The position numbers and the translations under genes are program-made. A stretch of 64,000 nucleotides of DNA, from NCBI RefSeq assembly GCF_036248255.1, contig NZ_CP109178.1, forward strand, positions 8,313,001 through 8,377,000. The letters run 5' to 3'. The stretch is from Streptomyces sp. NBC_01717 (GTDB lineage: Bacteria; Actinomycetota; Actinomycetes; Streptomycetales; Streptomycetaceae). This document shows positions 1 through 7,432 of this stretch, piece after piece. The notes under the pieces were generated by a model. It was not told the DNA's origin, ran no database searches, and saw only the letters and a program-made list of their open reading frames with translations. Every line of letters starts with the position of its first letter. Positions within the stretch are counted from its first letter, which is position 1.

Positions 1-17
1 AAGGGAGTTGTCGGGCC

Positions 18-542
18 ATGGAGTGGACGGGCGCGCGCTATGCGGACACACCCACGGTCGAGGTGCAGGCCTGGATCGCCGCCCCGCAGGAGCGGGTGTG
101 GGAGCTGGTGTCCGACATCGCACTGATGCCGCGCATGAGCTCGGAACTGCAGTCGGTGGAGTGGCTGGACGGGGCGACCGGTCCCGCTCCGGGGGCCCGT
201 TTCGTGGGCCGGAGCAAGCACAAGGCGCTGGGAGAGTGGGCGACCACCTCCCACATCGTGGAGTTCGAGCCGCCGCGGGTGTTCGCCTGGGCGGTCGAGG
301 ACCCCGAACACCCCACGGCGATCTGGCGGTTCAGCCTTGAACCGCGGGACGGCGGCACGCGGCTGCGCCAGTGGATGCAGATGGGACCGGCCAGGTCCGG
401 CCTGTCCTTCGCGATCGACCGGATGCCGGACAAGGAACAGAAGATCGTCTTCGTGCGGATGCGGGAATTCGAGGACAACATGGGCGTCACTGTCGACGCG
501 ATCAAGAAGCTGGCCGAAAACCCCGGAAAGACGGGTGCGTGA
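18..542 (+). CDS. SRPBCC (START/Bet v1-like) family protein
   Basis: A 174-residue single-domain protein. It contains the pattern of the polyketide cyclase/dehydrase SRPBCC fold: an N-terminal strand with 'WIAAPQERVWELVSDIALMP', then a hydrophobic-ligand cavity region and a long C-terminal helix. Such proteins bind or act on small hydrophobic molecules in the cytoplasm; the ligand cannot be read from sequence. The start is supported by AAGGGAG at 1-7, ten bases upstream of ATG 18. The stop TGA (540-542) overlaps the ATG of the next gene by one base, so translational coupling with the F420-type oxidoreductase is likely and the two probably work on the same compound. Family is fairly sure, function unknown. 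Confidence 0.85.
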   Translation: MEWTGARYADTPTVEVQAWIAAPQERVWELVSDIALMPRMSSELQSVEWLDGATGPAPGARFVGRSKHKALGEWATTSHIVEFEPPRVFAWAVEDPEHPTAIWRFSLEPRDGGTRLRQWMQMGPARSGLSFAIDRMPDKEQKIVFVRMREFEDNMGVTVDAIKKLAENPGKTGA

Positions 543-1597
543 TGCGCACGTCGACCACGATCGAGGCGTCCGGGGGCAACTGGTCGGAGACGGTGGACTT
601 CGTGACCGAGGCCGAGAAGCTCGGCCTGGACATCTGCTGGGTGGCCGAGGCGTGGGGCTCGGAAGCGCCGTCACCCCTGGGGTACCTGGCCGCGCGGACG
701 GATCGCCTGCTGCTCGGCTCCGGGATCATCCAGCTCGGCACCCGCACGCCGATGGCCATCGCCCGAGCAGCGATCACCTTGTCCCAGATCTCCCAGGGGC
801 GGTTCGTGCTGGGGCTGGGGCCGTCAGGTCCGCAGGTGATCGAGGGCCTGCACGGTGTCCCGTTCACCCGCCCGCTGTCGCGGATGCGGGAGACCGTCGA
901 GATCGTGCGGAAGGCGATGGCCGGCGAGAAGCTCTCCCACGACGGGCGGGAGTTCCAGATCCCGCTGCCGGGCGGGGACGCGAAGCCCATGCGCCTGTCG
1001 ATGCGCGCCGAGCACGACATCCCGATCTACCTGGCAACCCTCTCGCCGAAGATGCTGCAACTGACCGGTGAGATCGCCGACGGCTGGCTGGGTACCAGCT
1101 TCGTACCGGAGGGGGCGAAAGGGGCTTACTTCGACCATCTGGACGCAGGTCTGGCCGCTGCCGGGCGCTCGCGCGCCGACCTCGACATCTGCCAGGGCGC
1201 CGAGGTGGCCTTCGCCGAGGACGAGGACGCGTTGCGCGCGATCGTGGCGGGCCGCAAGAAGGAACTGGCCTTCAGCCTGGGCGGGATGGGTTCCGGCGAC
1301 AAGAACTTCTACAACGACGCCTACAGCCGTCAGGGATGGGCCGAGGTGGCGGCTGAGGTCCGGCAGCGCTGGCAGGCCGGGGACCGGCAGGGGGCGGCCG
1401 GGCTGGTCACCGATGAGATGGTGCTGGGCACCACGCTGATCGGCACCGAGGACATGGTGCGCGAGCGGCTCCGGGTATGGCGCGACGCCGGGGTCGACAC
1501 CGTCCGCTTCTACCCGGCCGGCGAGACGCTGGACGCCCGGCTGGCCACCCTCGGCCGCGCCCTCGACCTGGTCCGTGACATGACTGGGACTGCATGA
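542..1597 (+). CDS. LLM-class (luciferase-like) F420-type oxidoreductase
   Basis: A 351-residue TIM-barrel flavin/F420 oxidoreductase. Seen in the sequence are the early 'VTEAEKLGLDICWVAEAWGSEA' strand-helix, 'LLLGSGIIQLGTRTPMAIARAAITL' and 'GRFVLGLGPSGPQVIEGLHG', which are typical of the luciferase-like monooxygenase family as found in actinobacteria with F420 cofactor. The ATG at 542 overlaps the stop of the SRPBCC gene, which fixes the start; a longer upstream frame exists but would run through that gene. Substrate unknown. The cofactor is inferred from family habit, so an FMN-dependent enzyme cannot be excluded. Confidence 0.88.
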   Translation: MRTSTTIEASGGNWSETVDFVTEAEKLGLDICWVAEAWGSEAPSPLGYLAARTDRLLLGSGIIQLGTRTPMAIARAAITLSQISQGRFVLGLGPSGPQVIEGLHGVPFTRPLSRMRETVEIVRKAMAGEKLSHDGREFQIPLPGGDAKPMRLSMRAEHDIPIYLATLSPKMLQLTGEIADGWLGTSFVPEGAKGAYFDHLDAGLAAAGRSRADLDICQGAEVAFAEDEDALRAIVAGRKKELAFSLGGMGSGDKNFYNDAYSRQGWAEVAAEVRQRWQAGDRQGAAGLVTDEMVLGTTLIGTEDMVRERLRVWRDAGVDTVRFYPAGETLDARLATLGRALDLVRDMTGTA

Positions 1598-1772
1598 CGG
1601 CGTCATCCGCGGTGGAGTCGGACAGGCGTCAGCCGGGGTGGTGCGGGTCGAGGCCCGCGCGCGAGCGGGCACAGCGCAAGCCGCTCGCCGCCGGACTGAT
1701 CGGCCGCTCGACAGCGAAGGAAACACCCCGGCTCAGCCCACCCGGCCTTTGCCCCAGGGGGCAAAGATCAAG

Positions 1773-2678
1773 TCAGACCCGCGTTCCGGTCGGCAACACG
1801 GCACGGGCGATGCCGGTGAGGTTGCCCTGCGCGACGAGGATCTCGCGCCGGTTCGATCCGTCGATACCGGCCGCGTAGACGCTCCCGCCCAGGTCGGTCA
1901 CGTACACGCGGCCGCCGTCCGGATCGAGGGCGAGGCCGATGCCTTCCATCAGGTGGGTCAACAGGATCTCGGGCGTCCGCTGCCCGTCCGGGGGCTCCAT
2001 CGGCGAGCGGTTCAAGCTGTTGCCCCGCGGCGGATCGCCGCGATCCGTCCAGTACAGCATGTGCTCCGCGAGGTCGAGCTCCAGGTCGATCGGCTCCGGC
2101 AGACCCTCGAACAGCACCTCGATGTCGCCGCGTTCGGCCGCTCTCTGCCCGGCGGGCAGATCGATTCCGGCTCGTAGGATCTTTCCGAGCCCGGCGTCAC
2201 TGGGGCCTTTCTGTGTCCAGTAGAGGTGTCCGCCCACAGGGTCGACGGCGACTCCCACGCACCATCTGGTCTCGTCGCGACGGTCGTCCTCTCCCTGGCC
2301 CGTCTGCACGAGGGTTTCGACGTTCGAGCCGTCGAGGTCGCAGCGCATCACGCGCATGCCCTCGCGGTCACCCCAGTACAGCTTCCGGCCCGCGGCCTCC
2401 AGGTGGAGTTGCTTGGGCGTGTGCGTGACGCCGCTGGGGACGATCGTCGTCCGGTTGCCTCCGTCCAGGTCCACGCGTTCGATCGAGCCGTCGTTCTCCG
2501 GTGGAAGGCCCATGTTCGTCCAGTAGATGTGCCCGGCCGCGACATCGACGGCGACCCCGTCGGGGATCCTGCACCCGGTGACGACAACCTGCTTGTCGGA
2601 ACCGTCGGGGTTCACGGAGAACAGCCGACCGCCACTGCTGGCCTCGAGCACGAACAGTTTCTCCCGGGACCCCGTCAC
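1773..2678 (-). CDS. YWTD-type beta-propeller protein (LDL-receptor/SMP-30-like)
   Basis: A 301-residue protein built of repeated 40-45 residue blades carrying the YWTD-like motif: HIYWTN, KLYWGD, HLYWTQ, MLYWTD and RVYVTD, spaced along the chain. This predicts a six-bladed propeller. There is no signal peptide, so it is probably cytoplasmic. GTG start at 2676-2678 overlaps the stop of the upstream dehydrogenase (GTGA) and is preceded by GGAGGG, so it is the last gene of the CoA-ester operon. In that setting it may act as a lactonase-like hydrolase or a scaffold; no catalytic residues could be assigned, and the role is inference. Confidence 0.8.
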   Translation of the reverse strand: MTGSREKLFVLEASSGGRLFSVNPDGSDKQVVVTGCRIPDGVAVDVAAGHIYWTNMGLPPENDGSIERVDLDGGNRTTIVPSGVTHTPKQLHLEAAGRKLYWGDREGMRVMRCDLDGSNVETLVQTGQGEDDRRDETRWCVGVAVDPVGGHLYWTQKGPSDAGLGKILRAGIDLPAGQRAAERGDIEVLFEGLPEPIDLELDLAEHMLYWTDRGDPPRGNSLNRSPMEPPDGQRTPEILLTHLMEGIGLALDPDGGRVYVTDLGGSVYAAGIDGSNRREILVAQGNLTGIARAVLPTGTRV

Positions 2679-3664
2679 GGTCCCTCCTGCGCCGGTTGAT
2701 CGGCTGCGGCGCTCGGCGGGCCGGACGGGTCGTACTGGGCGCGCACGGCCAGCAGGGCCGAGAGCATCGCGTCGCGCCGGGCGGCCAGTTCATCGACCGA
2801 GCGGCCGCCCGCCTCCTCCCGGACGCCGCCCACGATCTTCTCCTTGAGCTCGGGCGTGAACTCGGGCGTGCCCAGTTCCTGCCAGGACGCCACCATCCGA
2901 GGCATGAGGGTGTCCATGAAGTGCTCGATGCCGCCTTCTCCTCCGCCGAGATGCCACAGCAGATGGGGGCCCATGACGCCCCATCTGAGCCCCGGTCCCC
3001 AGGACACCGCGTCGTCGGAGTCCGCCACGTCGAGTACCCCCTCCTGGACCAGGTGGACGACCTCGCGGTACAGCGCGGCCTGGATACGGTTGGCGACGTG
3101 CCCGGGAAGTTCCTTCTTGAGGTGGATCGGCTTCTTGCCGATCGCGGCGTAGAACGACATGGCGTCCCGGATCGTCTCCGGGGCGGTCTTCGTGCCTCCG
3201 ACGACCTCGACGAGCGGGACGATGTGCGGGGGGTTGAAGGGATGGCCGATGACGGTCCGCTCCGGACGCCGGCACTCGGCCTGGATGACGCTCATCGTGA
3301 TGCCCGACGAACTCGACGCGATGATCGCGCCCGGCGGCGTGGCGTCGTCGATGTCGGCGAACAGCGGGACCTTGAGCTCCGGGCGCTCCGGCGCGTTCTC
3401 CTGTACGAAATCGGCGTCCGCGACGGCCTGATGCAGGTCCGTGGTGAAGCTCAGGCGATCGGGCGAGGCACCAGGCGCGAGCCCGATCGAGGCCGCAGAG
3501 TCCCATGCCGCCTCCACGTACGAACGCAGGGCCGCCTCCGCGGTGGGGGCGGGGTCGGTCGCCGTCACGTCGAAGCCCCGGACGAGATAGTGCGTCGCCC
3601 AGCTCGCACCGATGGTGCCGGTACCGACGATTGCCACGCGGTGGACGGGTCTGTGCGCATTCAT
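2675..3664 (-). CDS. 3-hydroxyacyl-CoA dehydrogenase (L-carnitine dehydrogenase-like)
   Basis: A 329-residue NAD-dependent dehydrogenase. The N-terminal Rossmann motif is VAIVGTGTIGASWA (GxGxxG-type) and the family pattern continues with 'FVQENAPERPELKVPLFADID', 'ASSSSGI' and 'GHPFNPPHIVPLVEVVGG', where the histidine of GHPFNPP is the expected catalytic residue. It would oxidise a 3-hydroxyacyl-CoA or a carnitine-like beta-hydroxy acid to the 3-keto product. ATG 3664 is used; a GTG at 3673 with AGGAG very close by is an alternative. It overlaps the propeller gene by four bases and follows the crotonase, giving consecutive beta-oxidation steps in one transcript. Confidence 0.88.
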   Translation of the reverse strand: MNAHRPVHRVAIVGTGTIGASWATHYLVRGFDVTATDPAPTAEAALRSYVEAAWDSAASIGLAPGASPDRLSFTTDLHQAVADADFVQENAPERPELKVPLFADIDDATPPGAIIASSSSGITMSVIQAECRRPERTVIGHPFNPPHIVPLVEVVGGTKTAPETIRDAMSFYAAIGKKPIHLKKELPGHVANRIQAALYREVVHLVQEGVLDVADSDDAVSWGPGLRWGVMGPHLLWHLGGGEGGIEHFMDTLMPRMVASWQELGTPEFTPELKEKIVGGVREEAGGRSVDELAARRDAMLSALLAVRAQYDPSGPPSAAADQPAQEGP

Positions 3665-3730
3665 GTTGGTCACTGCTCCTGGGAGTCGTACGCGTGCTGC
3701 GAGGGAGGTGGGCGGCCGACCTGGCCGGCT

Positions 3731-4513
3731 TCAGCGGCCGTGCCAGACAGGGGCGCGCTTCTCGGCGAACGCCTGTGCGCCCTCCTGCGCGTCCTCGCTG
3801 GAGAACAGCCCGCTCGTGAGCTCGTCCTGGCGGGTGAAGGCGTCACTCTCGTTCAAGCCCTGCGTTTCACGCAGAACCTCCTTGACGGCCGCCAGCGCCA
3901 GCGGTGCGTTCCGCGCGACGCGCTCCGCCAACTCGCGGGCCGCGTCCAGCGCGGCGCCGGGTGGGGTCAGCTCATTGACGAGGCCGTACTCCTTGCCTTC
4001 GGCTGCGGTCAGCGGCTCGCCCGTGAGCAGTACGCGCGCGGCTACGTGGTACGGAAGGCGGCGCGGCAGCCTGACCAGTCCGCCCTCTGCCGCCACGAGA
4101 CCACGCTTGACCTCGGGAAACCCGAACCGGGCGTCCTCGGCGGCGACGATCAGGTCGCAGGCGAGCACCATCTCGAAGCCGCCGCCGAGCGCCCAGCCCT
4201 CGACCGCGGCGATCAACGGCTTGCGCACCACCGCGCGGGTGAGCCCGCCCAGTCCCCGGCCCGGCAGCAGGGGCAACTCGCCCTTGGCGAAGGCCTTCAG
4301 GTCCATGCCCGCGCTGAACACCCCGCCCGCGCCCGTGAGTACGCCGACCGACAGCTCCGGGTCCGCGTCGAGCAGATCCAAGGCCGACGCGAGGCGTACC
4401 GCGACCTCGTGGTCCACGGCGTTCTTCTGCGCCGGGCGGTTGAGGGTGATGGTCAGCACGCCGCCGCGGCGCTCGTGGAGCACCGTGTCGGACGCTTCGG
4501 ACGTCGTGTTCAT
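3731..4513 (-). CDS. Enoyl-CoA hydratase/isomerase (crotonase) family
   Basis: A 260-residue crotonase-fold enzyme. The two oxyanion-hole segments are visible as 'FSAGMDLKAF' and 'EGWALGGGFEMVLACD', and a glutamate in 'GLVAAEGGLVRLP' sits at a usual catalytic position. It should hydrate or isomerise an enoyl-CoA. The ATG (4511-4513) overlaps the stop of the upstream CoA transferase by four bases, which decides the start against a longer in-frame extension. It lies between the CoA transferase and the 3-hydroxyacyl-CoA dehydrogenase, matching step order. Exact substrate unknown. Confidence 0.9.
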   Translation of the reverse strand: MNTTSEASDTVLHERRGGVLTITLNRPAQKNAVDHEVAVRLASALDLLDADPELSVGVLTGAGGVFSAGMDLKAFAKGELPLLPGRGLGGLTRAVVRKPLIAAVEGWALGGGFEMVLACDLIVAAEDARFGFPEVKRGLVAAEGGLVRLPRRLPYHVAARVLLTGEPLTAAEGKEYGLVNELTPPGAALDAARELAERVARNAPLALAAVKEVLRETQGLNESDAFTRQDELTSGLFSSEDAQEGAQAFAEKRAPVWHGR

Positions 4514-5748
4514 GGCGACGCCTCGCCTTCCGTGGTGCCGGGGATCGTTCCCTGGGCGCGCAGCTCGGCGATCTCGGCAGGGCCGAATCCCAGCTCGGCG
4601 AGGATCTCGTCGTTGTGCTCGCCCAGGTCGGGCGCTCGCTTCGCCGCCACCTTCGGCACCCCTCGGAGGTTGACCGGACTGCTGATGGTTTCCTCCAGCC
4701 CGCTGACTCCTTCGAGCGGCACCACGATGTCGTTCGCGCGCAACTGAGGGTCCTGCGCGGCCTGCTCCGGCGTCTGAATGAGGCTGTAGGTGACGCGTTC
4801 CCGGCCCAGGGCGTCCTTCCAGTGGGCGAAGGGCTGCGTGCGGAACTCGGCGTCGAGCAGTTCGCTCAGCGCGGCGGAGTTCTTGACGAAGCCCTCGATG
4901 TTCGCGAAACGGGGATCCTCGAGCAGCTCGGGGTGCCCGATGGCCCGCGCCAGTCCCGGCCAGTGCGGGGGAGAGGCGACCAGCATGAACCACTCGTCGT
5001 CCGCGGTCCGGTAGGGGTTGATCAGCGGGTTCGCCGGGGTCTTCCGGTCGTGCAGCTCGAACGGCGTGCCGCCGGCGAGCGCGCCGGCGACGAGCGTTCC
5101 CGTGGCCCAGACGCCCGCGGCGAGCAGCGACGTCCCGACACTGGCTCCTTGTCCCGTGCGCTCACGGCGGTACAGGGCGGTCACGATCGCCGCGTAGATC
5201 GCGATCGCCGACATGTAGTCGCCGCTGCCCCAGACCGGCACGGTCGGCGGGGCTCCCGCGTCCCGGGTGGAGGCCAGCAGGCCGCTGCGCGACCAGGCCG
5301 CGGTCAGGTCGAAGCCCGGCTGCCCGGCGTCAGGGCCGGTGTCCCCGAAGCCGGTGATGTCGGCGTAGACGACCCGTGGGTTCCAGCCCGCGACCTCTTC
5401 GTAGCCAAGGTGCAGCTTTTCGCGTGTGCCGTGCGGGAAGTTGGTGATCACCACGTCGGCCCACTCGACGAGGCGCTTGAGGACCGTGGTGGCCGACGGC
5501 GACTTCAGGTCGATCACCATGCCGCGCTTGTTGCGGTTGGCGAGGTGCCAGCTGTAGTTGGCCTGCGCCCGGGGACTGGGCGGCACGGAGCTCAGCCGCC
5601 GCTGCGGATCGCCCGTCCCCGGCGGCTCGATCTTGATGACGTCCGCTCCGAAGTCGGAGAGCACGGTGGCCGCGGCCGGTCCTGCGATGAAGCTCGACGC
5701 GTCGAGGACCTTCAGGCCGGTGAAGACGGATTCGGTGGTCATCTTCAT
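4510..5748 (-). CDS. CaiB/BaiF-type CoA transferase (family III)
   Basis: A 412-residue family III CoA transferase, normal length for the family. The start region 'VLDASSFIAGPAAATVLSDFGADVIKIEPPGTGDPQR' is diagnostic, and an aspartate in 'YADITGFGDTGPDAGQPGFDL' is in the position of the acyl-anchoring Asp. It would move CoA from a donor thioester to the pathway acid, which explains why no acyl-CoA ligase is present in the operon. ATG 5746-5748 overlaps the stop of the acyl-CoA dehydrogenase by one base (TGATG); a second in-frame Met lies two codons later. The four-base overlap downstream makes coupling to the crotonase likely. Confidence 0.92.
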   Translation of the reverse strand: MKMTTESVFTGLKVLDASSFIAGPAAATVLSDFGADVIKIEPPGTGDPQRRLSSVPPSPRAQANYSWHLANRNKRGMVIDLKSPSATTVLKRLVEWADVVITNFPHGTREKLHLGYEEVAGWNPRVVYADITGFGDTGPDAGQPGFDLTAAWSRSGLLASTRDAGAPPTVPVWGSGDYMSAIAIYAAIVTALYRRERTGQGASVGTSLLAAGVWATGTLVAGALAGGTPFELHDRKTPANPLINPYRTADDEWFMLVASPPHWPGLARAIGHPELLEDPRFANIEGFVKNSAALSELLDAEFRTQPFAHWKDALGRERVTYSLIQTPEQAAQDPQLRANDIVVPLEGVSGLEETISSPVNLRGVPKVAAKRAPDLGEHNDEILAELGFGPAEIAELRAQGTIPGTTEGEASP

Positions 5749-6974
5749 CACCTCACGAAGGCGCTCAGGCCGCCGGTCACGGCACGGCCGACGATCAGGG
5801 TCTGGATCTCCCGCGTGCCCTCGTACGAGTAGATGGCCTCCGCGTCGGCGACGAAGCGGCCGATCTTGTAGTCGAGGATGATGCCGTTGCCGGCCAGCAG
5901 CTCCCGTGCCCACCCAACGTTCTCGCGCATCCGCACGGTGCAGTAGGCCTTCGCCAGGGCGGACTGCTCGTCCCTGTACACCCCGGCGTCCTGCAACTGG
6001 GCCAGGCGCACCATCATCCCGCACGAGGCCGTGGCATTGCCGAGCATCTTCACCAGCAGGTCCTGCACGAGCTGGAAGCCCCCGATCGGGCGCCCGAACT
6101 GCTCGCGCTCCTTCGCGTACTGCAGGGCGATCTCGTAGGCGCCGAACATCACTCCTACCGCCTGCCACGCAACGCCGCTGCGGGTCTGGCGCAGGATCTT
6201 GGCGGTGTCCTTGAACGAGTTCGCGTTCTGCAGCCGGTTGGCCTCCGGGACGCGGCAGCCGTCGAGCACGATGTCGGCGTTCTGCACGATCCGCAGCGCC
6301 ATCTTGTTCTCGATCTTCGTCGCGGTGAACCCGGGGGTGTCCTTCTCCACGACGAAGCCCAGCACGTGCTGTGTCTCGACATCGCGGGCCCAGATGACGA
6401 CCAGGTCGGCGAACGTCGCGTTTCCGATCCACCGCTTCGCGCCGTCGAGGATCCATACGTCGCCGTCGCGGCGTGCGGTCGTCCGCAGGCCGCCGGCCAC
6501 GTCGGAGCCGCCGTGCGGCTCGGTCAAGCCGAAGGCGCCGATCTTCTCGAAGCGGCTCATCGCCGGCAGCCATCGCCGCTTCTGTTCGTCGGAACCGCAG
6601 GTGAGGATGGTGCCCATGGCCAGACCCGTGTGCACGCCGGCGAACGTCGCCACGGACGCGTCGACATGTGCCAGCTCCAGCGCGATGAAGCCCGCGAGGA
6701 GGTTGCTCGGCCTGGATTCCGGGGAGTCCGGGTCGGCCCAGTCCATCAAGCCGAGCTTCCCGAAGCCCTCGACCAGCTGGAAAGGGAATTCGGCCCGGGC
6801 CCAGCAGTCGTCGACGATCGGGGCGACCTGCGTGCGGAGGAACGCGCGAAGGGACTCGACCTTCTCCCGCTCACTGTCCGACAGCAGTTCCTCGTACGCG
6901 TAGAAGTCGGCGGGCAGCAGCCCTCCGTCCAGGTAGGGACCGGACGGTGTCGGCAAAGCCGCTGTGCCGCTCAT
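5748..6974 (-). CDS. Acyl-CoA dehydrogenase (glutaryl-CoA dehydrogenase-like)
   Basis: A 408-residue FAD acyl-CoA dehydrogenase. Family motifs include 'FGLTEPHGGSDVAGGLRTTARRDGD', 'WIGNATFADLVVIWARD', 'KEREQFGRPIGGFQLVQDLL' and the C-terminal 'YSYEGTREIQTLIVGRAVTG', where the glutamate of YEGT is the expected catalytic base. The overall look is closest to glutaryl-CoA dehydrogenase-like enzymes. The ATG at 6974 is chosen because AGGGAG lies six bases upstream; a TTG at 6989 is in frame but falls over that site. It is the promoter-proximal gene of a five-gene minus-strand operon with overlaps throughout. Confidence 0.93.
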   Translation of the reverse strand: MSGTAALPTPSGPYLDGGLLPADFYAYEELLSDSEREKVESLRAFLRTQVAPIVDDCWARAEFPFQLVEGFGKLGLMDWADPDSPESRPSNLLAGFIALELAHVDASVATFAGVHTGLAMGTILTCGSDEQKRRWLPAMSRFEKIGAFGLTEPHGGSDVAGGLRTTARRDGDVWILDGAKRWIGNATFADLVVIWARDVETQHVLGFVVEKDTPGFTATKIENKMALRIVQNADIVLDGCRVPEANRLQNANSFKDTAKILRQTRSGVAWQAVGVMFGAYEIALQYAKEREQFGRPIGGFQLVQDLLVKMLGNATASCGMMVRLAQLQDAGVYRDEQSALAKAYCTVRMRENVGWARELLAGNGIILDYKIGRFVADAEAIYSYEGTREIQTLIVGRAVTGGLSAFVR

Positions 6975-7432
6975 GGCAGTCTCCCTCAAGCGCTGTGGGG
7001 CGTGGCCCGGGGATCCGCGCCCGTCAGCGCTCTCCGTGCCCGGCGTTCCGGTTCTCGGACGCGATTAAACGCGGATCCGGAGCCGGTCCCTCGGACCCGA
7101 GCCGCCCACGGGTGCCGTGTCGCCACGGACCACCCCAGTGGCCCGTAAAGGTGAGGCAGGACCGCTCGGGCTGACGGAACGTCATGTCAATGGTGGTGCT
7201 GCTGCCGGTGGGCTGTTTCTGCTGCGCATGTGAGCCGGACATTCGTCCGGTCGGTCAGCTCGGCCGGCCGAGTCCGACTCAGGCGGCCCCCGCATCCGGC
7301 GGCATCTCGCAGGCGATCGCTGCACAGACCGTGCGCGCGCCGAGGCGGCGGTGGGCAATGCCGGCGACGGCCGGGAACCTGACATGTCCGGTGCTAGCGT
7401 CTGAGAGAAGTTCCGGGACACGGGAGAACCGA
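6975..7432 (+). other. Divergent intergenic region with two hairpins
   Basis: This 458-base gap separates the minus-strand CoA operon from the plus-strand CHAT gene and must hold both promoters. Two small perfect inverted repeats are visible: CCGGAC-N4-GTCCGG at 7235-7250 and CTCGGCCGGCCGAG at 7259-7272. A weak -10-like TAGCGT lies at 7395-7400. The frame of the CHAT protein stays open upstream to an ATG at 7184, but that extension is not protein-like and lacks a ribosome site, so no gene is called here. Confidence 0.5.

Noticed and set aside
2696..4747. Long plus-strand open frame opposite the dehydrogenase and crotonase genes
   Set aside because: It is antisense to genes with clear catalytic motifs and has the Arg/Gly/Ala-rich look of a GC-bias shadow.
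7184..7432. N-terminal extension of the CHAT protein, including a CFCCAC cysteine cluster
   Set aside because: No ribosome site at ATG 7184, while GGGAGA precedes ATG 7433; the added part crosses two hairpins and the expected promoter.
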